A DNA stretch of 16,544 nt from Tannerella sp. Its GTDB lineage: Bacteria > Bacteroidota > Bacteroidia > Bacteroidales > Tannerellaceae. Positions 1-8,700 of the stretch are shown here, one piece after another. The stretch spans positions 1 through 16,544 of the forward strand of contig JAITPH010000067.1 of NCBI GenBank assembly GCA_031289515.1. Direction: 5' to 3'. Both the position numbers and the translations under genes were made by a program. Position 1 is the stretch's first letter; each line of letters starts with the position of its first letter. The notes under the pieces are model-generated. The model was not told where the DNA came from, searched no databases, and saw only the letters and a program-made list of their open reading frames with translations.

Positions 1-402
1 AGCCAATTAACGGTGGATGATTGTATTGACTACATTTTCAATTTGACAATCAACAGAACGTATGACGGATTTATTCGTGAAAAGTCCGTAGACAATGACG
101 GATTAGCCAAAATCTTTACCAACATCGTGTTTGAAGAAAGCGACCCCAAACTCGACCATGCTGGCGACATTGATTATGTTGCAAAAGTCGGCGACAAAGC
201 ATTCGGCATTCAGATAAAACCTGTTACGGCAAAAGCAAATTTCGGAAACTATTCGGCAACAGAGCGTATGAAAGCGAGTTTTGCCGACTTTGAAGAGAAA
301 TTTGGCGGAAAGGTTTTTGTCGTCTTTAGTCTTAACGGAGAGATTGCAAATAAAGGGGTAATTAATGAAATTGAGCGTGAGATTGAGAGATTACATTTAT
401 GA
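1..402 (+). CDS. Probable MjaI-family restriction endonuclease, C-terminal part (5' truncated by window edge)
   Basis: The frame is open to base 1 (reading S-Q-L-T before a GTG at 13) and ends at TGA 400-402, so the real start lies upstream. The visible part has about 133 residues. It resembles the C-terminal half of MjaI-type type II restriction endonucleases: an N-R-T-Y-D-G-F-I-R-E segment (residues 14-23 counted from the GTG), an acidic stretch leading to D-I-D-Y, then G-I-Q-I-K-P, then a basic/aromatic F-G-N-Y-S region and a final K-V-F-V-V-F-S strand. D54 with Q67-x-K69 could form the D...(E/Q)xK metal site of the PD-(D/E)xK nuclease fold; that assignment is inference. A partner methyltransferase would be expected upstream, outside the window. 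It converges on the next gene with only 17 bp between them and no visible terminator. The family call is from recalled similarity and is moderately sure. Confidence 0.62.
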   Translation, partial: SQLTVDDCIDYIFNLTINRTYDGFIREKSVDNDGLAKIFTNIVFEESDPKLDHAGDIDYVAKVGDKAFGIQIKPVTAKANFGNYSATERMKASFADFEEKFGGKVFVVFSLNGEIANKGVINEIEREIERLHL

Positions 403-419
403 ACAATTGGCATTAAAAA

Positions 420-785
420 TCACAGTTCCCGGTATTCTTTTTGCCTGATTTTGGGGAGTTTTTTTATTACTTCCGATACCGAGTGGGTTATCAGGTCTTT
501 TATTAGTTTGTCGGGGACGTCGCTTTGGATGTATATTGTGTTCCACATCAAGCTGTCGCCGACATGGATAGCTTTGACTATGCCATTATAGCGGTCGCGC
601 AGTTCGAGCGTTTTTTCGGGGTCGCATTTCATGTTTACACAGAAATCGCCGTTTTTAGGCGTTAGCGGGAAATAGGCAAACATCTTGCCCATCACTTTGT
701 AAACCATCGTATCTTCGTCGAAAGGCATACATTCTTCGGCGCCTTTCACGTTCATACACAGCTCTCTTAATTCTTCTATATTCAT
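420..785 (-). CDS. MmcQ/YjbR family protein
   Basis: A complete 121-residue protein of the usual size for the MmcQ/YjbR family, small single-domain proteins with a CyaY-like alpha/beta fold often annotated as DNA-binding; their real role is poorly known. Family features are visible in order: the N-terminal E-E-L-R-E-L-C helix, the P-F-D-E-D-T-M-V-Y-K-V turn (about residues 21-31), M-F-A-Y-F, the C-D-P-E-K segment (about 54-58), a Y-N-G-I-V-K-A-I-H strand and loop, a W-N-T-I-Y-I strand, and a C-terminal helix with K-K-L-P-K. There is no signal peptide or membrane segment, so it should be cytoplasmic. The ATG at 785 lies 4 bp after the stop of the transporter gene, so it is probably the last gene of the four-gene operon running from 5629. 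Confidence 0.85.
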   Translation of the reverse strand: MNIEELRELCMNVKGAEECMPFDEDTMVYKVMGKMFAYFPLTPKNGDFCVNMKCDPEKTLELRDRYNGIVKAIHVGDSLMWNTIYIQSDVPDKLIKDLITHSVSEVIKKLPKIRQKEYREL

Positions 786-789
786 AACA

Positions 790-1683
790 TTATTTTTTAA
801 TTTTGTTTTTTCGATAAAGTTGATACGAATTGATTATGTTCTGCCACAGAATGTAACCGGCGGGCGCTATTGCGGTCAGCGGATGCAGGTATGTTTGCGA
901 CATCCATATTGCAAGGATGGTATTTTTCTGTCCAAGTCCCTGACCCGACGAGACGGCATCGCCATAGTGTCTGCCGATGCGCCTTCCAACGAAAAATTGC
1001 AGACAACAGAGTATTAACGATGCTATCAACAATCCCCATTCATCGGTATATTCCGAACTGTCCCGGTTAAGCATGAAATTGACCGTATTGCCGGTTACTA
1101 TGACTAAGGCGGATATCCAGATATAAAACGTCAGTTTCGGTATGCTCAACAAGGCTTTATGCGCTTTCGGCGACCACTTTTTGAACGCTGCGGCAATAAA
1201 TAAAGGCAAGATAAGCAAAGGGAAGACTTTCCGGCAAATATAAAAGATAGATTGAAAGAAAGACATCTCTTCGTGAACGCCTGTCAGCGTGAAATAAACA
1301 GGCGCGGCGATGGCAACCGCTATGTTACAAAAAAGCAAGTAAGCCGTAAGGAAGCCGACGTTTCCTCCCAACATTCCGGTTATGACAGGCGCGGCAGTCG
1401 CGGTAGGCACGAGCAGGCAAAGCATCGCCCCCTGCGCCACAACCGGATTGAAAGGATTTAACAAAAGATATAAGCCGATACTCCCGATTAATTGAATCAG
1501 AAGCAGCCAAATATGAGCAGGATGAAATTTTATTTCCCTTAGCGAAATCTTGCAAAAAGTAAGGAGCAGCATTGTGAAGATGAGGTAAGGAGTCAAAAAA
1601 GACAGGAGGCTGACCCATTTATAAGTCAGCGCACCTGTAATCATTGCGACAGGAAGCATCCAGTCCTTAATCAGTTTTATCAT
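790..1683 (-). CDS. Bile acid:sodium symporter (BASS/SBF)-like membrane transporter
   Basis: A 297-residue, very hydrophobic protein with roughly nine or ten predicted membrane segments and a basic C-terminus (K-K-N-K-I-K-K), typical of the 10-helix BASS family. Two regions resemble the family's crossover helices: a V-P-T-A-T-A-A-P-V-I-T-G-M-L-G-G-N stretch near residues 93-109 and a C-terminal-half G-Q-K-N-T-I-L-A-I segment near residues 250-258. BASS proteins take up organic anions (bile acids, pantoate, pyruvate and other keto acids) with sodium; the substrate here cannot be read from sequence. The ATG at 1683 follows the stop of the NagB-like/PIG-L gene with a 1-bp gap and the stop is 4 bp before the MmcQ/YjbR gene, which strongly suggests co-transcription and perhaps translational coupling. 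Family membership is fairly sure; function is open. Confidence 0.78.
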   Translation of the reverse strand: MIKLIKDWMLPVAMITGALTYKWVSLLSFLTPYLIFTMLLLTFCKISLREIKFHPAHIWLLLIQLIGSIGLYLLLNPFNPVVAQGAMLCLLVPTATAAPVITGMLGGNVGFLTAYLLFCNIAVAIAAPVYFTLTGVHEEMSFFQSIFYICRKVFPLLILPLFIAAAFKKWSPKAHKALLSIPKLTFYIWISALVIVTGNTVNFMLNRDSSEYTDEWGLLIASLILCCLQFFVGRRIGRHYGDAVSSGQGLGQKNTILAIWMSQTYLHPLTAIAPAGYILWQNIINSYQLYRKNKIKK

Positions 1684-1684
1684 T

Positions 1685-3673
1685 CTACTTTATTGGAATA
1701 TACTTTACAAACGCCTCAATAGCCTCGTAGGAAGCAAGTCCGAGTTGCTTATACATCTCAGCCGTTGCGCGGTTGCGGTCTTCGGCGCGTTGCCAGAAGA
1801 GGCGTTCGTCGTCGCCCAGAAAAGGCGCGCTTTCAGCCTGCGACTGGTGTTTGAGGATAGCGTTACGTTTGTGCCGCAGTTCTTCGGGACTGATAGGCAC
1901 AGCCATTTCGATATGGTCCATTTCCCATTCGGCCCATGCGCCGCGGTACATCCATACGCGGCAATTCTTCATCCATTGCTGCTCTTTCAGTTCGTCGATA
2001 GCCGCCAATATCGCGTCGAGGCATACTTTATGCGTGCCGTGCGGGTCAGCCAGATCGCCTGCTACAAACATCTCGTCGGGTTTGATATTTAGCAGCAGTT
2101 TTTTTACTATTTCCATATCAGCGTCGTCCAAAGGTTTTTTCCTGACCAGACCGGTTTCGTAGAAAGGAAGGTCGAGAAAATGGATGTTTTCGTCTTTCAG
2201 ACCGGAATAGCGGCTTGCATGGCGGGCTTCTTCGCGTCGGATAGTACCTTTCATAAACAGTACGTCGGGATGTTCCGGATTGCCGTCTTCCTTCTTCTCG
2301 TAGCGCAGATATTTAATGATTTCTTCGGCTTTCGATTTGAGTTTGTTGTCTTTACTGGAATACCTGTCGCTGACGTCGCGCAGATATTCGCAATAGCGTA
2401 TCACTTCCTCGTCGCCGACGGCGATATTTCCGGACGTCTGATAGGCGACGTGCACTTCATGATGCTGGTCGCAAAGTCGGCGAAACGTGCCGCCCATCGA
2501 AATAACGTCGTCGTCGGGGTGCGGACTGAAAACGATTATCTTTTTCGGATAAGGTACAGCCCTTTCCGGGCGGTTTGAATCGTCGGCATTAGGTTTACCG
2601 CCGGGCCAGCCGGTGATTGTATGCTGTATATCATTAAATATCTTGATATTGACATCATAAGCCGAGCCGTAAATGGCTAATAATTCGCCGAGACCGTTTT
2701 CGCTGTAATCCTTGTTTGTCAGTTTCAGAATCGGTTTATTCGTTCGCTGGCACAGCCAAACGATAGCGCGCCTGATAAGTTTATTGTCCCATTCGCAGTT
2801 TGTCACCAGCCACGGATGACTGATTCGGGTAAGGTTGTAAGCCGAAGACAAGTCGATAATTACCTTAGCATTAGCATGATGTTGCAGGCAAGTAGAGGGC
2901 AGGGCGTCGGTAGCCGGACCTTCGACGGTTTTTCCGACGATGCCCGCTTTGCTTTCGCCCCAAGATATAAGGACAACTTTTTTCGCTTCCATCATTGTAC
3001 CCAGCCCCATTGTGATAACGCCGTCGGGAACGTTCTCGAAAGAGCTGAACGACTGCGCCGATTCCTTGCGCGAAGTATTGTCCATCAAAACAAGATGCGT
3101 GCGCGAATTCATCGAAGAGCCGGCGCTGTTCAGTCCGATATTTCCGGCAAGTCCGATGCCGAGAATCATAAAGTCGATACCGTCAAAGTCTCTGATTTTT
3201 TCTTCATATTTCCGGCAAAAATCATAGATGTCGTTTTTATTCATGAATCCATCGGGGTAGAAGATGTTTTTTTCGGGAATATCGACATGATTCAGGAACG
3301 CTTCGCGCAACTGATGCAGATTGCTGTTTGTAGAATTTGTCAGAGGATAAAACTCATAAAGCAGGAAAACGACTACGTTTTTGAAACTAAGCTGTTCCTT
3401 TTTATGAATATTGATGAGGTGATGGAAGACAGGATGCGGGGAACGGCCTCCGGGCAAGACCAGCACAATCTTTTTATTGGCTTTTTGTCCTTCTCGTATG
3501 GCATTGGCTATTTCGTTGGCCAATTCAAGCGATCCTTCGTCCATTGTAGCGTAGATATGAGTGGGAATTTTCTCAAAACGTGTTAGAACGCTGTATTCAA
3601 AGGCGTTTTCCGGTTTATAGTATTTTTCCGAAATGCGCGTAAGTGAAATCTGTGAACTTAAATTTTTTCTCAT
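1685..3673 (-). CDS. nagB: NagB-like (glucosamine-6-phosphate deaminase/isomerase fold) domain fused to PIG-L/LmbE deacetylase
   Basis: A 662-residue two-domain protein usually annotated in Bacteroidales as glucosamine-6-phosphate deaminase. Residues about 35-300 form a NagB/6-phosphogluconolactonase-like domain (L-V-L-P-G-G-R-S-P near 71-79, L-G-I-G-L-A-G-N-I near 171-179). Residues about 375-600 form a PIG-L/LmbE zinc deacetylase domain with the metal motif S-P-H-P-D-D-D (H385, D387, D388) and a D-P-H-G-T-H motif (H545, H548). The PIG-L half has its expected metal ligands and probably removes N-acyl groups from an amino sugar. The NagB half lacks the canonical catalytic residues: the usual D-E-Y is Y106-E107-F, and the G-x-D-G-H...N-E pattern has A176, N178 and S183. 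It may therefore bind a sugar phosphate without deaminating it. No signal peptide is seen. It sits 24 bp behind the ABC-F gene and 1 bp before the transporter, inside the - strand operon. The symbol follows common annotation and does not claim proven activity. Confidence 0.85.
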   Translation of the reverse strand: MRKNLSSQISLTRISEKYYKPENAFEYSVLTRFEKIPTHIYATMDEGSLELANEIANAIREGQKANKKIVLVLPGGRSPHPVFHHLINIHKKEQLSFKNVVVFLLYEFYPLTNSTNSNLHQLREAFLNHVDIPEKNIFYPDGFMNKNDIYDFCRKYEEKIRDFDGIDFMILGIGLAGNIGLNSAGSSMNSRTHLVLMDNTSRKESAQSFSSFENVPDGVITMGLGTMMEAKKVVLISWGESKAGIVGKTVEGPATDALPSTCLQHHANAKVIIDLSSAYNLTRISHPWLVTNCEWDNKLIRRAIVWLCQRTNKPILKLTNKDYSENGLGELLAIYGSAYDVNIKIFNDIQHTITGWPGGKPNADDSNRPERAVPYPKKIIVFSPHPDDDVISMGGTFRRLCDQHHEVHVAYQTSGNIAVGDEEVIRYCEYLRDVSDRYSSKDNKLKSKAEEIIKYLRYEKKEDGNPEHPDVLFMKGTIRREEARHASRYSGLKDENIHFLDLPFYETGLVRKKPLDDADMEIVKKLLLNIKPDEMFVAGDLADPHGTHKVCLDAILAAIDELKEQQWMKNCRVWMYRGAWAEWEMDHIEMAVPISPEELRHKRNAILKHQSQAESAPFLGDDERLFWQRAEDRNRATAEMYKQLGLASYEAIEAFVKYIPIK

Positions 3674-3697
3674 TTTATATTATTTATTATATTGTTA

Positions 3698-5629
3698 TTA
3701 ATCAGCGCATTCAAGCGCTTCTGTTGCTTTTGTCCATTTATCCATCGAATCGGACAATTTACGTTTTAAAGTTTCATATTTCGAATAAAGGGCTGCATCG
3801 GCAGCGCCTTCGGGCGTTGCCATGCGCGATTCCAACGCCGATATTTCCGATTCCAACGTTGAAATCGTTTGTTCTGCCTCTTCGACGGCTTTTTCGAGTT
3901 TGCGCAGACGCCGCGCCTGTTCTTTTTGCTCTTCGTATGATTTTTGTGCCGAAATATTTCCGGTGGAATCGTTTTGAACGGATTCCGACGGAGATTTACG
4001 TTCGAGTTCACGGAGGCTTTCTATCTTTTTATGTTCGAGGAAATCGTAAATACCTCCGAGATGCTCCCTAATCCGTTTATTGCCGAACTCGTACACCTTA
4101 TCGACAAGTCCGTCGAGAAATTCCCTATCGTGCGAAACGACGATGACCGTGCCGTCGAAATCCTGCAAAGCCTTTTTCAGAACGTCTTTCGAGCGCATAT
4201 CGAGATGATTTGTAGGCTCGTCGAGGATGAGCAGGTTTACCGGTTCAAGCAGCAGCCGAATCATGGCGAGACGGCTTTTCTCGCCTCCGGAGAGGACTTT
4301 CACCTTCTTGTCGGAATTTTCGCCGCCGAACATGAAAGCGCCGAGAATATCGCGGATTTTTGTGCGGACATCACCCTGCGCCACATAATCGATTGTTTCG
4401 AAGACGGTCTTTGTTTCATCCAGTAACTGTGCCTGATTTTGGGCGAAATATCCGATTTTTACGTTATATCCGATAGTCAGGTCGCCCTCGTAGTCGGTTA
4501 TTTCGTTCATTATACATTTGACGAGGGTCGTTTTGCCTTCGCCGTTTTTACCGACGAAAGCTATTTTATCGCCCCTGTTAATCGTGAAAGTGGCGTTTGC
4601 AAAGACTAAATGTTCGCCATACCGTTTGGCGAGATTCTCGATGATTACGGGATACGAGCCGGAGCGTGGCGACGGCGGAAATTTCAGTCGCAGCATGGCA
4701 TTGTCTTCTTCGTCGACCTCGATGCGTTCTATTTTTCCCAATTGCTTTACGCGCGACTGTACCTGTATGGCTTTCGACGCCTTATAGCGGAATCGTTCGA
4801 TGAAGGCTTCCGTATCGGCGAGCATTTTTTGTTGATTCTCGTAGGCGCGAAGCTGCTGTTCGCGGCGTTCTTTGCGCAATACTACATACTCGTCGTACTT
4901 GACTTTATAGTCATATATATGTCCGAGTTCTATTTCGAGAGTTCGTTGCGTTGTATTGTTAATAAAAGCCCTGTCGTGAGAAACGAGAATAACGGCGTTT
5001 GCGCGTGTTGCGATGAAGTTTTCGAGCCATTGGATAGATTCTATATCGAGGTGATTGGTAGGCTCGTCGAGCATGAGGACGTCAGGTTGCCGGAGCAGCA
5101 GTTTGGCAAGCTCGATGCGCATACGCCAGCCGCCGCTAAATTCGGACGTATGGCGGTCGAAGTCGGCGCGCGTGAAGCCTAATCCGATAAGCGTCCGTTC
5201 GAGATCGGCATGATAGTTAGCGCCTCCAATCATCTGAAACTGTTCGGTCAGCGATGTTACGCGCTCTATAAGTTTCTGAAATTCATCGGATTCATAGTCG
5301 TCGCGTTCCGAAAGCTCTTGATTGATACGGTTTATTTCGTTTTCCGTTTCGCGGATATGTCCAAAGCTAAGTTCGGTTTCTTCCAGAACAGTCCGCGTAT
5401 CCGACAGTTGCATCTGTTGCGGCAGGTATCCGACGGTAGTATCCTTTGGTATACTGACGTTTCCCCTTGTCGGCGATTGCAATCCCGAAATGATTTTCAT
5501 CAACGTGGATTTGCCTGCGCCATTCTTTCCGACAAGGGCGATATGGTCTTTTTTGTTTATTACGAATGAAATGCCGTCCAACAATGTAAATCCGCCAAAT
5601 TCGACGGTTAATCCTTCTATTGAAATCAT
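3698..5629 (-). CDS. ABC-F family ATPase (Uup/YdiF-like translation factor type)
   Basis: A 643-residue soluble protein with two ABC ATPase domains in one chain and no membrane segments, the layout of the ABC-F family that acts at the ribosomal E site or in ribosome rescue and antibiotic protection. Domain 1 has Walker A G-K-N-G-A-G-K-S-T (34-42), signature S-G-G-W-R (165-169) and Walker B L-M-L-D-E-P-T-N-H-L-D (185-195, catalytic E189). Domain 2 repeats this with G-K-N-G-E-G-K-T-T, L-S-G-G-E-K-S-R and L-I-L-D-E-P-T-N-H-L-D. A charged helical linker (about 210-320) separates them. The last ~75 residues form a charged coiled coil rich in E, K and L, as in Uup-type members. Both sites look active. 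The ATG at 5629 is close behind a good promoter at 5653-5684. It is the first gene of the probable operon ending at 420. Resistance versus housekeeping role cannot be decided. Confidence 0.92.
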   Translation of the reverse strand: MISIEGLTVEFGGFTLLDGISFVINKKDHIALVGKNGAGKSTLMKIISGLQSPTRGNVSIPKDTTVGYLPQQMQLSDTRTVLEETELSFGHIRETENEINRINQELSERDDYESDEFQKLIERVTSLTEQFQMIGGANYHADLERTLIGLGFTRADFDRHTSEFSGGWRMRIELAKLLLRQPDVLMLDEPTNHLDIESIQWLENFIATRANAVILVSHDRAFINNTTQRTLEIELGHIYDYKVKYDEYVVLRKERREQQLRAYENQQKMLADTEAFIERFRYKASKAIQVQSRVKQLGKIERIEVDEEDNAMLRLKFPPSPRSGSYPVIIENLAKRYGEHLVFANATFTINRGDKIAFVGKNGEGKTTLVKCIMNEITDYEGDLTIGYNVKIGYFAQNQAQLLDETKTVFETIDYVAQGDVRTKIRDILGAFMFGGENSDKKVKVLSGGEKSRLAMIRLLLEPVNLLILDEPTNHLDMRSKDVLKKALQDFDGTVIVVSHDREFLDGLVDKVYEFGNKRIREHLGGIYDFLEHKKIESLRELERKSPSESVQNDSTGNISAQKSYEEQKEQARRLRKLEKAVEEAEQTISTLESEISALESRMATPEGAADAALYSKYETLKRKLSDSMDKWTKATEALECAD

Positions 5630-5652
5630 ATTCTTTTATTTGCAAGAATCTG

Positions 5653-5684
5653 CAAAATTAGACCTTTTCAATGACTTTTGCAAG
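5653..5684 (-). promoter_or_regulatory. Bacteroidota-type promoter for the ABC-F operon
   Basis: On the - strand the bases 5660-5653 read TAATTTTG, a full match to the TAnnTTTG -7 box. A CTTG lies at 5684-5681, 20 bp upstream, matching the short TTG-type -33 element. Transcription would start near 5646, leaving a leader of under 20 nt before the ATG at 5629. Seen by eye only. Confidence 0.55.
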
Positions 5685-5746
5685 TCTTTTGCGAATAAAG
5701 TTTTAATTTTTTTTCTCCGACGTGATGTTTTTAGTAATAATTCACG

Positions 5747-5754
5747 TACATTTG
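5747..5754 (+). promoter_or_regulatory. Bacteroidota-type promoter -7 box for the beta-galactosidase
   Basis: TACATTTG matches the TAnnTTTG -7 consensus and would place the transcript start near 5761, about 26 nt before the ATG at 5787. I see no good TTG element at the usual distance upstream, so the promoter may be weak or depend on an activator. It is about 90 bp from the divergent ABC-F promoter. Confidence 0.45.
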
Positions 5755-5786
5755 CATCGTTAATACTATAACTTAATAATTATTTT

Positions 5787-8700
5787 ATGAAGAAAATATT
5801 GTTTATCAGTTGTTTATTTTTGGTCTTTGGCGTTGAGGCAGGGGCGCAGGTTCGCAATGACGCGACGCCATACTGGCAGGATGTACAGGTTGTGGCGGTT
5901 AATAAGGAGAAGCCCAGAACGGAGTTCATGAGTTTTGCCGACCGTAGTGCCGCGCTCAACAGCAGTTTTGAACAAAGTCCTTATTTCAAATCGCTTAACG
6001 GCTCATGGAAATTCTATTTTGTCGATTCATACAAAGACCTTCCGCCGAATATAACTTCCGTCGAAGAAGTAAATTCGTCGTGGAAGGACATTATCGTGCC
6101 CGGAAATTGGGAAATACAGGGATATGGAGTAGCTATTTATACCAATCACGGCTACGAATTTAAGCCTCGCGACCCGCAGCCGCCGCTTTTGCCGGAAGAC
6201 AATCCCGCAGGCGTTTACAGGCGCGAATTTGAAATTCCGGAAACTTGGGACGGACGCGACGTTTATCTGCATATCGGCGGCGCAAAATCCGGATTATACG
6301 TATATATCAACGGAAAAGAAGCCGGATACAGCGAAGATTCAAAGAATCCGGCCGAGTTTCTGATAAATCCTTATTTGCAGAAAGGCAAAAACGTAGTCAC
6401 CCTGAAGATATACCGTTGGAGTACAGGCTCGTACCTCGAATGTCAGGATTTCTGGCGCATAAGCGGCGTCGAGCGCGACGTCTATCTGTGGTCGCAACCG
6501 AAAATATCGGTTACCGACTTCAACGTAATATCGACGCTTGACGACACATATAATAACGGTTTGCTGCGCCTTGCGGTGGATGTCTTGAATAATTCCAAAG
6601 AGACAAAGAAAGCGACCGTAGAATACGAATTGCTTGATAATAAAGGAGTAGTTGCGTCGGGAGAGGAAAAGGAACTTTGGATTTCAGCCGGAACGGAACA
6701 GAAATTTTCTTTTGATAAAACGCTTAAAGAAGTAGCCAAATGGAGCGCGGAGCGTCCGAATCTGTACCGTTTACTTCTGACCGTGAAGGTCGACGGCAAA
6801 GTCAGCGAAGTTGTACCGTATACGGTAGGATTCCGCCGTATCGAAATCAGGGAGATAGACCGGAAGTCGGCAAACGGCAATAATTACACGGTATTGCTTT
6901 TCAACGGACAGCCAATAAAATTCAAGGGAGTGAACATCCACGAGCATAACGAGAAAACAGGTCATTACGTAACCGAAGAACTGATGCGTCGCGATTTCGA
7001 GCTGATGAAACAGCATAATATCAATGCAGTGCGTCTCTGCCATTATCCGCAGAGCCGCCGTTTTTACGAATTATGCGACGAATACGGCATTTACGTTTAT
7101 GACGAGGCCAATATCGAATCGCACGGAATGTATTACAATTTGAAGAAAGGCGGCACGCTGGGCAATAATCCGGAGTGGCTCGCTCCTCATTTAGACCGCA
7201 CTGCGAATATGTACGAGCGAAATAAAAATCATCCGTCGGTGACTGTCTGGTCGCTCGGCAACGAAGCCGGAAACGGATACAATTTTTACCGTACATATCT
7301 GTATATCAAGGACAGGGAAAAAGCCGGAATGAATCGTCCGGTCAATTATGAACGCGCTTTATGGGAATGGAATACAGACATGTATGTGCCTCAGTATCCG
7401 AGCGCGGAATGGTTGGAAAACACCGGCAAGGAGGGTAGCGACCGTCCGGTTGCGCCGTCGGAATATTCGCATGCCATGGGCAACTCGTCGGGAAATCTTT
7501 GGGATCAGTGGCAGGCAATCAACAAATATCCGAATCTTCAGGGCGGTTTCATTTGGGACTGGGTAGATCAGGGAATTTTGCAAAAAGATGATAACGGTCG
7601 TCCGTATTGGGCTTATGGCGGCGATTTTGGAGTAGACCAGCCCAGCGACGGCAATTTCTTGTGTAACGGACTTGTTTCGCCTGACCGCACGCCGCATCCG
7701 GCGCTTGCAGAAGTGAAATATACGCATCAGAACGTAGGATTTGAACTTATCGACGCCGCAACCGGCAAAGTCCGCATCACAAACCGCTTTTATTTTACTC
7801 CTCTCGACAATAAATATAAAGTTGCATGTCGCCTGACGAAGGACGGTAAAACAGAAAAGGAGAAAGTCCTGACGCTTAATTTGAAGCCGGGCGAATCGGA
7901 AGACGTAAGTCCTTTCGACGGCATGGCAAATACGAAAGACGGCGAATATCACATAAATTTTTCGGTATCGACAAAAGAAAAAGACTTGTTGATACCGGCA
8001 GGATTTGAAATAGCTTACGACCAGTTCAAGCTGTCGGGCGACAATTCCAAAAAGGCGTACAAGGCAAGCGGTGCAACGCTTTCGACGGCGGAGGAAGGCG
8101 ATAATATCATCGTCGAATCGTCCAAGTTGCGGTTTGTTTTTGATAAAAAGAAGGGGATAGCAGTTTCCTACAAGGTTGGCGGCGTCGAGTATTTCGACGG
8201 CGGCTTCGGTTTGCAGCCGAACTTCTGGCGCGGCCCGACGGATAACGACTATGGCAACGGAGCGCCCGAACGCGAGCAGATTTGGAAGCAAAGCAGCCGC
8301 AACTTTAACGTCACCGGCGCGGCAGTCAGCATGGACGGCGAAAATGCCGCCGTCAAGGTTACGTATCTTTTGCCTGCCGGGAATATTTATATCATTGACT
8401 ATAAAATATATCCAAGCGGAGTATTAAACGTTTCACTGCAATTCACCTCATCAAGCAAAAACGCGGCGGCGACTGAAGTTTCGGAGGCGATGCGCACAGC
8501 GACGTTTTCGCCCGGCGCGGACGGTTATCGCAGAAACGCTCAGAGATTGGTTGTGCCTCGTATAGGCGTGCGTTTTCGTTTGCCTGTTGCGATGAACAGG
8601 GTGACGTATTTTGGTCGCGGACCTGAAGAAAATTATTGGGATCGCAAGGCAGGCTCGCTCGTAGGCTTGTATCAATCGACAGCCGACAAGCTGTATTTCC

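Noticed and set aside
2816..3586. A 256-codon open frame on the + strand
   Set aside because: It is antisense to the NagB-like/PIG-L fusion, which is a clear homologue along its whole length.
7359..8291. A 310-codon open frame on the - strand
   Set aside because: It lies inside the beta-galactosidase gene, whose protein has intact domains and catalytic residues; the antisense frame has no recognisable family.
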